This document shows, in pieces, positions 34,001 to 46,100 of a DNA stretch of 64,000 nt (position 1 is its first letter; every line of letters begins with the position of its first letter). Origin of the DNA: Macropodus opercularis (Eukaryota > Chordata > Actinopteri > Anabantiformes > Osphronemidae); assembly GCA_030770545.1 (NCBI GenBank), contig CM061100.1, positions 5,773,501-5,837,500 on the forward strand. The letters are read 5' to 3'. The notes below the pieces were generated by a model. The model ran no database searches, had not been told where the DNA came from, and saw nothing but the letters and a program-made list of their open reading frames with translations. The position numbers and the translations under genes were made by a program.

Positions 34001-37000
34001 CCCAATCAGTAGGAGTCATTAGTGCAGTTAGAAACGCAGGCTTCCCACCTGCGAACACTGCCAATTGTGTTTGAAGGGACACCCGCTGCCGTCGGCTGAA
34101 CCCGCGGTCTCTGCGGAGGTGGCCGAGTGCTTTTTCCCCTGTGAAGGAGGACTTTTGGACTCATGTTCTGAAACCTTTCCAGTTTGGCGTTAGCGCTTAT
34201 GTGTAGATATTTATTTTTCTAACATCAGTCGGTCATGGATCATGTCTTGACATGAGGTTGGTCCTTACAAACTGTGTCCAACACACTAAACTGGACATTT
34301 GCGGACTATCACTGACTGAATAAAGAAATGACTTAATTTCATATTTTTAATATTTGTTTTCTTAATGGGTGAAATATGAAACAGACTTCATTCTATGATC
34401 TAATTAAACTTTGAGCTATGGTGAGTTAATGTCTTTCTTCTGCAGGTTACAAGAGAAAACGTAAAGACAAGCAGCTGCAAACTAAAACTATACTTATACT
34501 GAGTAGTATCTTATTCTGCTATAGTATGTGGGTCCTATATTCAAGTTTACAGTCAATCTTTGTAGGCATTTTCTATAAAAGAAGTGCAATTAAGTCGAGT
34601 ACAGACTTACTTGGACCAATTTTCTGATAAGGTTCAACAGGTTCCTCTTCTTTAAGGCCATCCACAGGTAACACCACCTGCTCATAAGGATCTGAAAGGG
34701 ATTGAGAGGAGGGATTCTCACTTAATTCTTACTTATACTTACATATTTCACTGTTATACAAGCTGTACGCTCACTACGTCACATTGTAGCAAAGTGTCAT
34801 TTCTTCTGTGTTGTCACATGAACAGCTATAATAAAACATTTACAAATCTGTGAGGAGTGTATTCACTTGTGTGATATTCTGTATATTGCTCACATACATT
34901 TCCCACTACTCTTTTCATCCTCTCTCTAAAATGAACCTTGAACTGAATAAAAACACATAGCGTGACTCCCTTAACGAGCACCATTGAAGTAAGCATTTAT
35001 AAACATGCTATGGAAAGATGGGGCAGGTTTCCCACTCAGGAACAGCGCATAACTACATATTTAGCAAATTAAAAATATGAATTTCTTATTCTATACATGA
35101 GGTACAAACAAGTACATAAGAGACTGAAACACTGTCTGAGCTCAATATAGTTCGAGGCAGAATAAAAAAAGATTTTGCATGCGATTTTCCTTCTGCTTGT
35201 TATGAGCATCTGTAATGATATACTGCAGCGGTGCAGTAGTGCAAACACCACGGGTACCTTGCAGATATGTGAAGATACCAATAATACATATATATATATA
35301 TACATATACACACACGCCCAAAAGCAAAACGTTCTGCCATAACATCTTTACGAAGGAGGGCTTTGATTATTTTAACAGTGAGCGGGCACAAAAGCAAATA
35401 TCTGAAACATCAAATAGCTGCATTAAACCCTGGTCGCTGTAAAGGTGTAATGTTATTCTTTGCAATCACTCCCATTAGACAAACATCAAGAAGAAAGCCG
35501 CCTATTTTGAAAAGGAGGGAAAATCTTTTGAATAGCAAATAAATAAAAATAGCTGCATCAGTTCACTTAAAAGAAACAAATTTGAAGTCATTTCTTTTAC
35601 TTTAACGTGCCGTCTTTGTACTTGGGGTTGAAACTGAAACTCCACTCCAAATTAGAACTGAAGCCCAAATGGAAAGTACCAGGTAGCCCAAGCAAAATCT
35701 CAGATACACAAAAACACAAAATCAATGATGCATCATTTGACTACGCTCACAAACTACAGCAGTGTGTGAATATGTGCGTATGTGAGGATACTGTGCCCAG
35801 AAAAACTGTTTCCACGTAATACTCAGCTTTTACTGCAGTGAGCAGTAAACACTGCTTACAGTACGTGAAATGGGAAGTTCAGCTATGAATGGCTTTCAAG
35901 TTCAAGTTTTGGAGTTTCAATAAAAACTAGACTGTCATTCAAATTTTTAAAGAAGACTCCTGGGTACCATCGACTGCATGCAGGTCACGATGCTCCTGGA
36001 AGCAGCTGTAGTATTTGTACTTCTTGCCACAGATGTCACAGGAGTAACGGAAGCTACCTGCAGATAAACAGAGAAACAGCACAACTGTTTATGTGCGCTG
36101 GGCGGGCGGCCATAGAGATTATCAACAATGACTAGTAAATGACAGCTAAATAATAAAAACAACTACAAAACAAGCCAAAAATATCAGCACCGTTGCAATT
36201 CTGTCAGAAAATTCCAACAAACTTTTTTGTTGTTCACATGTTTATTGTTTTTGTTTGCAAGAAGAGAAGTTAAACCTGATAGAAAGTCACACAGAACTCA
36301 GAAATGGACTGGACAGAGTTACTGCCCCCCCTAACTCAATACCTGGGAGCATCCCCTTTGGAAAGAATTACTGAAATCACTCTTCTTTCGCAAACTGCTC
36401 CAGGTCATTCAGGTTTGAAGGACGCCTTCTCCCAGCTGCTGTTTTGAGACCTCTCCACAGGTGTTCTGCGGGATTCAGCTCTGGACTCACTGCTGCCATT
36501 TCAGAACTCTCCAGCGCTTTGTTTGGAACCATTTCTTAGTGCTTTGAAGTGTGTTTCGGGTCATTGTCCTGCTGGAAGACACATGACCTCTGGTGGACAC
36601 GCAGCTTTCTGACTACGTTGTGCCCCAAAATTCTTTGGTAATCATCAAAAGAAGCAGCAAAGCAATCCCAAAACATCTTTGAACCTCCAGCATGTTTGAC
36701 TGAAGGGACTGTGTTCTTTTCTTTGATGGCCTCATTTCTTTTTCTATAAACAGTGCCATGATGTCCTTTACGAGAAAGCTCTACCTTTGTCTCATCTGTC
36801 CGTTCTCCCAGAAAGATTGTGGTTTTGTCAAGTTTTGGCAAATTCCATTCTTGCTTTTTTCTGCCTTTGTGCCAGCAGAGGTGTCCTCCTGGGGCTCTAG
36901 CACAGCGAAGGATAGTGCGAGCTGACACGGTCGTACCCTGTGTTTTTCATTCATTTTGCTCCTCCGTCCACATCCAGGGAGGTTAAGCTACAGGGCTGTA

Positions 37001-40000
37001 AACCTCTTGATGATATTGCGTTAAGATCTCTGGAGATGGCGATTGTCCATGTTTTTCCAGTTTTTTCTTTCAAATCCCCAGAAACCTTTTTCTTTTCTCC
37101 ATTCTCAGTGTGACAGACAAGTGTGATGACTATATTGACCTGTTATTTACCACAGGTGTGACTAAATACAAATTACAGGAGCATCGCATGCTTGAAAAGC
37201 AAATATTTCTTACAATTTTGACAAGGTGCCAATATTTTGGGTTCTGTGTGAATTTTTATCAGGTTTGACTTTTCTTCTCTGTTTTTTTTTTTTTTGTTGT
37301 TCAGTGCAAACTAAAACAATAAACACGCGAATACCAAAACATTTGCAACTGGAACAATTCTCTAAAGAGAAGTGTTGCATTCTCTGACAGAATAGCAAAG
37401 GTGCTGATATTTTTGGCCATGACTGTATTTATACTTATTCTTATTATGCAGAGCCCTGCAAGAGTTGGACTTAAACAACTGAATGCTGACGTGCAGCAGT
37501 CAGAGTTCAGAAAAGCAGCAGAAATGCCTAAGATGCACTTCTGCTTTTCACATAAAATGCCATAGAAAGACAGTGGTTCAGTCATTCTGGATTGAAAAAT
37601 GACACCAGACAATATAAAATACACCAGATGGGACATAAATGCAGATTTAACCCTGATGAGGAAAATTTGTATCCATCATTTACTATTTATCATTATATTT
37701 ATGATTCACAGGAACGATCACATACAAGACATTAAAAGTCCAGTAGAAGTTAGCTTATGCTTCCATTTTACATGTTTATCATGCACAGTAGATGAATGAA
37801 TGAATTTCAAAATGTGCATTAATACTGGCACTTAACATATTTGTTACTTTTGGTAAAGGAGAAGCAGTGAGAGGACACAAGGAAAGCAGATGACTTCATC
37901 TACTCTTGCTAATTTTGCTGCAGTGGGACGATGTGTGCATCCAGGTGGCTGTTGACAATTAGGAACACGTGAAGTCCTGTCTGAAGGCAAACTGTTGCAG
38001 AAACGGCACAGAGCACAGTAACTGTACCAGACAAAACATATCTGTGACCCCTTTTGTTTACACCAGTGATAGAGGGTAGTTTCTCTTCTTTTTTACGATA
38101 ATAATGTGTCTGAGGTTGCTCAACCGATTTATCAATCTGACTTCAGTCAGCAGTCGTCTTGGCTGAACTCCTGTAGCATTTCAAAGGTCTTTTTAATGCT
38201 CTGCAACGCAGCACAAAGGCAAAGAAAAACTAAGACAGTTCTTTAAAATAACCATTGTCAACAAGTGTTTCACCATTTTGGACACAAAGTGGTTGGTTGT
38301 TTATTGCAGAAAAATGAAACAAGCGGTCACATATATTTAACACTGCTGATTTAAAACGACCTTATTCACATTAACAGCAGCAATGTTAATGAAATGTAAG
38401 AATTATTTGCATCAAGGAAATACGGCTGTACCTGGCTGTGACAACACCATAAGGCTCTAATACTAATATCTTTTAATTCCCCAACCAATTAATGTGACTA
38501 AAAATTGGTGGGGTCCTGGCACATGTCAAGTGTAATTAAAGCATGCGTAACATCACTGCCGCCAGCATAGATGAGAATGCATTCAGAACGAATCAATAGC
38601 ACAGTCAGATAACTGGTTATGGATGCATGATCCTTGCAGGTTTGATAGGTAGTCGGTAGGTAGAACTCAAACTGGACACGAGTACATGCAGACTATCCTT
38701 AATGGAGGAAAAAAGATAATGAAAGATTCAACAAAAGATGACTAAATAGCGAAATAATAAAAATGCAAACTGGCATTTCCATTTTATTTTCACTTATTAA
38801 GCAGCAAGTCCATGACACATTCTGCAGTCAAAAGCCAAACAGTTAGCATTTTCAGGTTGCAGACCGTCTGCCAATTTAACAAAACAGAAAATGTTAAATC
38901 CATTTATCTCATAATCATATGACTTTGTTAGACCTCTAAATGTGCTCGTAAACTGATCTCTCATTTTGACAGTGGTGTAAAATGTTTGCGTGGGTGTGGG
39001 ACGCTCAAAGCTTCCTCTCATGTTGTGCTCATGCCGTCATCTTTTTAATAATCATGTAACTACTTAAGTAATATAAAACCAGGTTTTCAGGAATCAGAAA
39101 CGGCAACGATTGTTGTGCAAAGGTAGCGATCAATCAAGTCTTCAGGTTTCAATTTTAACCCAAGCTGCATCCACAAAGTTGAAACCCTGTGTAAAAAAAA
39201 AAAACACAGCCTACAAATTGTCTTACGTCAGATCGTGGGGTCAAGAAGGGTTAAACGGGTTAAAAGGGTTTTGTTTGTGACGAAAATGTGTCTGCATGAA
39301 TACAGATTTGTATTCATGAATAAAAATGTGGAGCTGTGGCAGGTTTGATGCAGAGAACGGCGTACGACTCAAGTGCTCAAAGTTCACAGTGTGTACAAAT
39401 TCACAGAGAATAGAGGTTTTGTTTATTCGCAGCTGAATGTTAATGTACCATGTTAGCCATTAAGTCATTAGCAACCTGGACTAGCATCGCCACTATCATG
39501 TGTAGCCAGAAAGAAATGTCTGCTGCACAACCTCTACACACTAGGATCCATTTTACAATACTATGTGAAACATTACATGCTCTTACAAGACCAAGTTCTT
39601 CACATGTTGATGAATGAATGTGTCAGAGATTAGTTGAGGTGGGTAGGGACAGTGCACAGGTTTTTTGGTATTGTATTTACACAAATAACAGAACAGATAC
39701 AACCAGTTAAATTCTCAAATAAAAATCTTTTTTTAGAGACACTTTTTTTATTATCACAAACAGAAGCAGAAAATCTTTTTTACACTAATTTGATTACAAA
39801 TGCAAATCGCATTTAAAAAAGTTAAACGTAAATCTACGCAACAAGCATCATTTCTTTGGCCCTTTTTGACCTCACTCAAGCTACAGCTCCAGGGATTTAC
39901 CTTGTAACATTAAGGCTTGTTTTGTTCCCGCCGTCGGCACAATGAAAGATTAAACCGTTTTTAACCATTTTACAAAATGTTATCACGCCTTGTCCCATAA

Positions 40001-43000
40001 TATTTGATTTATAAGCAAAGTGTAATGTTTGTGCCCGATAGTTTAAATAAATCAATAACTATTTGTAAAACCTGACCGACATTCTCGTCTCATCAGCACC
40101 CAGTGCTTTTTTTCTTGTGCACGGCTGGCTTTGGTCTGAATATCTGCTTCATCAGAAAGTCCACTCTAGCTAAAATCTAAAGTTAGCTAAAGTTATTCTC
40201 TTAACTTTCCTTAGCTGCTTTTGAAATGTCTCTCCGGTTATTTAGGAAAAGTGACACAGAGAACAATCACTGAGAACAAGCCACCAAAAATGCTCAACAG
40301 TATGTTCCATCCTCTTAAGAATTTAATCTATCAGCATTTTTGGCCGACCAGTCTCTGTAACCCACTTATTAACACTGTCACAGAGCTTTCGGTTAAACTG
40401 TGTTTGTATCTTTTACGCAGCTTTAAAAAATGACTGTTGTTCCCTCTGCATACAGATGACTGCCATTTCTTTTCTCTCTGCCATGATGACAGCGCTGCCT
40501 TTAAGTGATGTGAACATTCACAAAATGATTGCTGTGAGTGCATGTAGGAAGCTTTATAAATAACTCTCAAGTACTACTCTGAGGTACAAGTATTTTTAGT
40601 CCTAATCAAACTTTCACTGTGATTTCTGGGAGTAATTTTAAGATGCATGATAAATATAGGCTCTGGCAGCAGATATACAATGCCTTAAAAAAAACAAAAA
40701 AAAAAAACAGCAGCCTCATAACTGTAGGACGGCATTTATCTATACTGGCAAGTTTAATTCAGCTGCATAAAAGAAATGGGTGCTGTCACATAATGAGGGT
40801 TCACTGACTTTGTTAAAAAACCTTTTAAAAAGCAAGCAATATAAACTGCGATGTGTACATTTCTACACGTTCAGGTCACATACACAGAGTGGTGGTACTC
40901 TGTACTTTTGCTAAATAAATTTTAACCTGTTGGCTGAACTTGGCACTTCGGTACGACACACGTGGGCCACTTATTAAAATGCTGGCAGTGGTAGATTTAA
41001 CAGGGATTCGCCTGCCACGCTATTAATAAGTGGCCTGTGTGTATTTTTTGCTCTGGCATACAGGGGGAGGATTCGTGGATGAAGATGAACAATAGAAACA
41101 TTCTGACAAACGTTAACATTAAAACTGAACTGCTGTATGTTCATCTGCTATGAATTATACAAGAGTATTCCCAGCGTGCAGCATTGATAAATAATTCAGT
41201 CTTCCTGTGTGTTTTGTCACATTGTTAAAATACAAACTTTTATATTGTAGCAACATAATGATAGTGATGGTTTTGTTTACAATCACTTGTGTTTTCTCGT
41301 ACATCTAAACCAGCCGATGCAGCAGTTAAAAAGCTGCACCGCTTAATGTTACCAGGGATAAATTGTCATGGATTTATGGTCTCACAACTCCTGTGCAACA
41401 CCGACGACACTGCTTGTCAGCATTAGCATTATCTGTTTAAACTCAGTCCTTGTTTTTATTTTCCCAGTGGCCTCAATTGAAAAGCAGCAGCACATTTTTT
41501 AAAACTTAAAAAACCCCACTTTGTTTTTTTAATTGAGTTGTGGTTTCTTTCATCATGCAAGCTCTTTTATCTGAGACACTTTTTACTTTTGACGTATTAT
41601 TTTTTTCCACAAACTCATTGGCTGAATGTTTTTTGAACACAACAACTTGAACGTTGATGTGACACTGCATTCAATTGGTTTTGTTTATCCGTATGTCAGC
41701 AGGACAGAAGGACAGTAGAAAAACAAACTTCCTCTGGCTGACTGACAGCACACATTTATAAGGAAAACATATTTAAGTAGGCTCAGCAGGAAGAAATCAG
41801 AGATGTTTTTATGCCCAATTTTATTGATTTGTCCTTGTACACTGTAGAAGGCAGAGAAAGTGAAACCAGAAGGTGCAGCGTGGCACAAAGAGCCCGATCC
41901 ATCGTTAGAGAGAAAATGAAGGTAAAAACTTTTTAAACAGCTGTCTTTGGACAATACACTTCAAAATCATCACAAGGGAAAAATATAAACTTAAGGGCAA
42001 CAAGAATTGTCTGTATTAGATACAACGAAAAACTATTGTTTATTGATGTTTAAAAAAAGCAGCAGCTAAAAATCAAATGAATGAAAAGGGTGTAGAAATA
42101 TTAACATTACTAGTACAACCAAGCCTGTGCCGACATGCAGATGGCTTTGACCCTGTTTATTAAGTGTACTTACTGTTAGGTGTCTGGGGTAGACCATCTC
42201 CAACCATGCTCTCTGATTCTACAGTCAAAAAGAGAAAAGAAAATTCTGCTCATGCTTTCTAGCTTCAGTAAAAAAAAAAAAAAAATTCACTCTCAAATGA
42301 AATTATTCGAATACAACGCTTTGCCAAAACAAGCAATGCACTAGAGGAAGGAAATAATTTAAAACCACACAGTCACAGGAGGAAAAATAAAGCAGGTCAA
42401 AAAGAATCTACAGTGTCTTACCTCTGTGTGCCCTGACGTGTGTCTGAAAGCAGTTGTAATACTTGTACTTCTTCCCACATACGCCGCATACGTAGGAACC
42501 TGCATGGGCGTAAAGCACAGCCTCATAAAACAAGGCCACACTCTCAGGAGGGCAAACACATTTTAAAATGTCTCAATAATCTATCAACCAACGGTTAGAA
42601 ATAACGGTTTCTGTTCTGAATAAATCACCAATTTTTTACATTAAAGTTAAAAGATTCCCAGGTCTTTCAGCTTTCAATGCCAAAAAATGGAAGAATGACA
42701 ACAGAAATGTTACAGAAAATCACAGATTTTAATAGGGATAGAGCTTCAAAGTTTTATAAAGTAAAATTGTTTGTGATGACAGATTTTAAAAATCAACAAC
42801 ACAGCCAACATACTATATATTCACACACCTATGCATGAGTCTGTGCTCTTCGTCGGAGGAGGGGTGCCAAGGGCGAACACGCCGTCGGCCTGAGCTCTAC
42901 GAGATCCACCGGCACTTGCTCCTCCATCGTTTCCTCCAATGACAACACAGATCTCAGCAGGGTTGGCATCGCCCAGTTTCCCATTGCTCGTCTCCGAGGT

Positions 43001-43141
43001 CCCAGGCTCTTTCTTTACTGTGACAGGTGGTGGACTAGTGTTCTTGGTGGTTGAAGCTAAGGCTGGTGACGGGCCATCTGTGGCTGAACTCCCACCGTCT
43101 GCCTGCTCCTTCCCTGGATTGGGTGCCTCTTGTGCACTCAT
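27542..43141 (-). CDS. znf618: Zinc finger protein 618 (C2H2 fingers plus hAT-derived C-terminal region), complete coding sequence
   Basis: Twelve minus-strand exons join in frame: 42829-43141, 42422-42499, 42174-42218, 35968-36057, 34611-34691, 33587-33676, 33327-33404, 32391-32459, 30576-30653, 29650-29808, 28344-29437, 27542-28087. They total 2721 nt, 906 residues plus stop (human about 950). Four C2H2 fingers use C109/C112/H125/H129, C152/C155/H168/H172, C209/C212/H225/H229 and C286/C289/H302/H306. Fingers 1-3 share the unusual GKxYKYxxxxQxH core. A VKKE sumoylation consensus lies at 42-45. Residues about 361-906 are hAT-transposase-like and end in a dimerisation segment (about 823-905). 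ZNF618 is nuclear and has been reported to work with UHRF2 at 5-hydroxymethylcytosine. All four fingers are intact. Confidence 0.94.
28088..28343 (-). other. znf618 last intron
   Basis: A 256-bp phase-0 intron; nothing else seen. Confidence 0.9.
28344..29437 (-). CDS. znf618: znf618 exon 12, hAT-transposase-derived core
   Basis: A 1094-nt exon with acceptor TTTGTGCTGGCAG and donor GTATTG. It starts after one base of a split Gln codon and ends in phase 0. Residues about 361-725 include PEKERQQVAERLLRVMCSDL, LPRMYNQVKVKVTCALGSNA and HHWVQNVLSEFVMSDIRTVY, all characteristic of ZNF618. The fold is related to the RNase-H-like part of hAT transposases; whether any catalytic acidic residue remains was not tested. 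Confidence 0.95.
29650..29808 (-). CDS. znf618: znf618 exon 11, Ser/Gln-rich linker
   Basis: A 159-nt exon, phase 1 at both ends, between TCTCTTCAG and GTAAGT. The 53 codons (ADNENHTKGDSPKTSSASG, then Gln/Ser-rich) connect the last finger to the hAT-derived region and are probably disordered. Confidence 0.85.
29809..30575 (-). other. znf618 intron between exons 10 and 11
   Basis: 767 bp of AT-rich sequence; nothing recognised. Confidence 0.85.
30576..30653 (-). CDS. znf618: znf618 exon 10, zinc finger 4
   Basis: A 78-nt exon, phase 1 at both ends, with acceptor TTTTTTAG and donor GTGAGT. It encodes CGAC-x12-HMQSH with core GIQFQFYNNLLE, the divergent fourth finger of ZNF618. Confidence 0.94.
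31302..31346 (-). CDS. znf618: Optional znf618 exon (45 nt), possible alternative splicing
   Basis: Acceptor TTGTCCACAG and donor GTAAGC flank a stop-free 45-nt stretch in phase 1-1, encoding GTPSPLVASTFTTTQ. Including it keeps the frame and gives a 921-residue protein. Skipping it gives the direct NSS-EPYTC junction expected from the family. It could be a cassette exon or a decoy pair of splice sites; the same bases hold a CTCF-like motif. Confidence 0.4.
31326..31337 (+). promoter_or_regulatory. CTCF-like motif, plus orientation
   Basis: CCACCAGAGGGC matches all 12 core positions. It overlaps the optional znf618 exon at 31302-31346, so coding and motif could explain the same bases. Confidence 0.35.
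32391..32459 (-). CDS. znf618: znf618 exon 9, linker before finger 4
   Basis: A 69-nt exon, phase 1 at both ends, between TTACCCCTAG and GTGAGT. It encodes DSPFRRKLESTSLLDTNSSQ followed by NSS; the TNSSQNSS end joins EPYTCGAC of exon 10 as in vertebrate ZNF618. Confidence 0.88.
32460..33326 (-). other. znf618 intron between exons 8 and 9
   Basis: 867 bp, AT-rich, nothing recognised. Confidence 0.8.
33327..33404 (-). CDS. znf618: znf618 exon 8, linker
   Basis: A 78-nt exon, phase 1 at both ends, between ATCGATACAG and a GTAAAA donor. It encodes SFDMKTSRVQECGSMDMSKF plus a short tail. The frame and phase fit exactly, but I recall less family similarity here than for the fingers. Confidence 0.65.
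33587..33676 (-). CDS. znf618: znf618 exon 7, zinc finger 3
   Basis: A 90-nt exon, phase 1 at both ends, between TTTCTCCAG and GTAAGC. It encodes the C2H2 finger CEFC-x12-HVALH with core GKQYKYFNPYQE. Confidence 0.95.
33677..34610 (-). other. znf618 intron between exons 6 and 7
   Basis: 934 bp; nothing recognised. Confidence 0.85.
34611..34691 (-). CDS. znf618: znf618 exon 6, inter-finger linker
   Basis: An 81-nt exon, phase 1 at both ends, between CCCTTTCAG and GTAAGT. It encodes DPYEQVVLPVDGLKEEEPV and continues EPYQKIGP, a conserved acidic linker of ZNF618 between fingers 2 and 3. Confidence 0.93.
34692..35967 (-). other. znf618 intron between exons 5 and 6
   Basis: A 1.3-kb intron with a TA/CA simple repeat at 35285-35315; nothing else recognised. 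Confidence 0.85.
35285..35315. repeat. Mixed TA/CA microsatellite
   Basis: A TA-dinucleotide run grading into CA dinucleotides. Confidence 0.85.
35968..36057 (-). CDS. znf618: znf618 exon 5, zinc finger 2
   Basis: A 90-nt exon, phase 1 at both ends, with acceptor TTATCTGCAG and a weaker GTACCC donor. It encodes CDIC-x12-HRDLH and then AVD, nearly identical to the vertebrate ZNF618 finger. Confidence 0.93.
36164..37427 (-). mobile_element. Degenerate Tc1/mariner-type transposon with both terminal inverted repeats
   Basis: The left end (TACA...GCCAAAAATATCAGCACC) and the right end read on the minus strand (TACAGTCATGGCCAAAAATA...) align without gaps for about 28 bases and remain similar through TTCTGTCAGA. 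Both start at TA, the Tc1 target duplication. The length of about 1264 bp is slightly below that of complete Tc1-like elements. The minus strand carries remnants of the DDE transposase. Confidence 0.85.
36350..36928 (-). pseudogene. Tc1-like transposase remnant
   Basis: At 36536-36928 the frame reads ...TDETKVEL..., KHAGGSKMFWDCF and FQQDNDPKHTSK, the first and second catalytic Asp regions of Tc1 DDE transposases. The third region (SPELNPAEHLW) lies near 36430-36480 in another frame, with stops in the original one. No start codon or DNA-binding domain is intact, so it is dead. Confidence 0.85.
42174..42218 (-). CDS. znf618: znf618 exon 4, 15-residue linker
   Basis: A 45-nt exon, phase 1 at both ends, between TTTGACTGTAG and a GTAAGT donor. 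It encodes the acidic linker ESESMVGDGLPQTPN between fingers 1 and 2. It is short but has strong splice sites and fits the frame. Confidence 0.75.
42422..42499 (-). CDS. znf618: znf618 exon 3, zinc finger 1
   Basis: A 78-nt exon, phase 1 at both ends, between CCCATGCAG and GTAAGA. It encodes one C2H2 finger, CGVC-x12-H-x3-H, with core GKKYKYYNCFQTHVRAH. Confidence 0.95.
42500..42828 (-). other. znf618 intron between exons 2 and 3
   Basis: A 329-bp intron; nothing else seen. Confidence 0.9.
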
Positions 43142-43168
43142 GACTCCGCCTCCTGTGAGCCTGTGCTT
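42829..43168 (-). CDS. znf618: znf618 exon 2 with start codon at 43141-43139
   Basis: Acceptor TCTTCCTCGTATAG precedes 43168 and donor GTGTGT follows 42829. Twenty-seven bases of 5' UTR precede an ATG with G at -3. The 104 codons encode a Ser/Pro/Gly-rich, probably disordered N-terminus with VKKEPG and the conserved EICVVIGGNDGG and PPPTKSTDSCIG segments. The upstream frame is open to the acceptor, so an earlier start in exon 1 cannot be fully excluded. Confidence 0.9.
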
Positions 43169-46100
43169 CTATACGAGGAAGAGACACAAACATGTCATTT
43201 TAACCAAATAATGCATCAGCGGCCTCCACAGAAAAGTGTTATCTGACGCACTGCAACACCTGACAACTGTAAAAGTCTAAAATAGGCGCCGCGCTGTGAG
43301 ACGTCCTGCTGTCTTGTGCGACCTCCGAGAGTGATGCTAATTTTGAGGATGGGGGGAAAAAGTAAACGTGTCATTCGCCATAAAGAGCAGAATGGCTCAA
43401 CTGTTCAGTGAGGGACCTCTGATGACAAACTCCACAGCTTTGGCCCCCAAATGTTCTAAATTCAGAAACATCCAAATTACACAACTTGCCACTTCAACCC
43501 AGGACTATAAAAGGCTTTGTCAAGAGAAGGTGCTCAAAATGCAACCAAGCAAAACAGAGTTGTGCCAGGATGACTGATATTATGGAAAAAGAGAAAATTG
43601 GTCTTCTAATAATAGCGCACCCATACAGCAACAACAAGCCTTTTCATAGTGTGAATATACCTTTTCTGGGGATATGACACAACCAGGGAGGTTCAGCAAA
43701 CAGGTCCATGAGTTGGATAACGTCAAAAGAAAACATAATTGGTTTTCAGTTTATTAGCTTAACCTTAAAAGTGCAATGTTGTGTAAGCTGCAACTTTCCA
43801 ATGCCTGTATTGGACAACCACGAAAGCTCACTATAGGAACTGATGGTCCGAGACCAGAGCATCACGGCTAACCACATCTCTACACTTGTATCATTTCATC
43901 GACACTTTGGATTAAAAATGTGAGCAGAAAATAGCCACCCGGCTGTCTGTGAAGCAACAACTGAAAAAAATACTGCTGCTAAAAACAGAAATATCTTCCA
44001 ACTACTATATTTTACTACATAGCTGAACCCAAGCAAATGTTGTCTACCCCAACAGGTCCTGGAAGGGCTTTAAAGTTAGTTTTATCTTAGATTCTAGATT
44101 AGCTGCCTTACGAAGCAGGTGAAGAATTGGTGACATTTTTAGCCTTGGGAACATCAAAACTATACAGCAGGTTATCACTGCCCTAAGAAGTGACAAAAGA
44201 AACAAAAGCCATAAAAGCTTTCAAATTCTTCAAATGGCCTCTATGTGAAATAAAAACAGTACCAGTTTAAATCCATCTTACAAAACAAAAGACACTGAAG
44301 AAGATAGAAAACATAAAACAGTAAGAAATTAAAATGTTGCTTCTATACACACACGCTCTCCTAAAACTTAATAAACTAAAGAGAAAAGATTTAAAGGTTT
44401 GTTGAGCCATAAAGACTCAAAACTAAAGAAACATTAAGGCCATGTAAGCATAATCAAGCTGCTGCAATTCCTATATCAACAACTATATCTGCAATATCAG
44501 CTGGACGCTGGCCATTAATGTTAGACATAAAAAGCAGGACTGAAAATTTGTGTTTAATAAGAAAAGTATTACCGGTAATTAGAAATTACACAGACCATGT
44601 ATAAAAAACTATTGCAATCATTAATTAACCTTCTGAATGTTTAAAACTCATTAAATCATTTATATTAAGTAGCAACAATGTATTCATACTTATTTTATTT
44701 CAAAATGCCCCTTTTCCCCACTTCACTTTCATCTTCCTTTCATGGAAGACAAGCAGGCCAGACGTACGCGACTGTCTTTTCATCTAAACCACAGCAACAA
44801 CCAATCGCATGATTATTTTTTCATGACGTCTTGTTTATTTATTCAGTATTTAACACTCTGGGTCTTTAATCAGGGCAGCAGAGTACACAGTAACGGCAAC
44901 TCGACTTGAGGTACTGTTGTGTGCCATAGAAGTTTGGGACATAGAAAAGGATCCAGAATTTATATCAGAACCTAGAAAATAAGAGAAAAATGGAAATCAA
45001 GGTTTTTCCACGAAGACAGTTTTCAGACTAAAAGTGGAATGAAAACCTAATTTGCATGCAATTCACACAGAAATTGTCTAGGTCAGCAAAGCCAGTGGCC
45101 CATTTATTGTCAACGCACCAGTGCCAAATTTTACATCTTGGTGACATTATAAATTAAATAGTCAGTTCTACATTTTTTTGGCTTTAGGACTGAAATCTGA
45201 GGTGGAAAAAGATAATTCTAGCAATGTTTGGTATTCACCTTTAAGAGTCATCTTCAACGACAACCTCAAATGTTACTGCTGGAGGCATTAATTTAAATCG
45301 GTTGTAAAGTTAATGCAAAACACATTCAAACGTGTTCTTTCTGGGGAATTCTGTAGGTTCCATGCACCGATCCCCATTTCAGGAAATCAGCAACTGAATT
45401 ACAGAACAGAGCTACAGGAAATTTAAATTTTGCAAGATCTGGTCTTTTCATTGTCTCTCAGATTGAAAGGCTGAGCTTTGTGTGTGTTTGTGTTTTAAAA
45501 AGCTATTTTAGAGGTTACAGGCCGTGTTTCTACAATCATCTCTTTGCTGAAACTGCTATGAGATATGTGTTCGTGTCAATTTGAAACTGAATCACAGAAA
45601 AATACAGCAACTCAGGCTTTTCCGTCTCACCATTTTCTCTAAACCTAGCCCGAGGGAGGCAATTCCTAAATCAACAATGCCGGTATTTGGCAGTGTTCTG
45701 GCAGAACCTACACTGGTATGAAAATTTTCTACTGTGACAAGACTAATCACCTACACAGAAAAAGCAACGTGTCATCACTGTAAAGGCTTCTGTCAGCTTA
45801 AATTCCTAACAACACAAATGAAGACAGCATATATACAGAGACTCTGAGCTGATCCATTTATCATTTCTTTATGCATTTCACACCCAAGGAGATGAATAGA
45901 TCATGACACAGTGGGATGGAAATGTACAAGTCATCTGAGTTGCATTAGAGCCTTGATTAAGTTCAGTGTCAGTCACAAAGTTTATATTATGCCCAAATAA
46001 TATTCTGATGAGATTTTACATTACATTTTACACTCTTACACTTTTAAGATCCAGTTCCCAGTTGTTTAATGTAGCTTCTGTGCCTCTAAACATCTCACAT

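Larger units (their letters stand above)
36058..42173 (-). other. znf618 intron between exons 4 and 5
   Basis: A 6.1-kb intron. A Tc1-like element occupies 36164-37427. The remaining 4.7 kb (37.4-42.2 kb) is AT-rich with short A/T runs and no recognisable gene. Confidence 0.8.
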
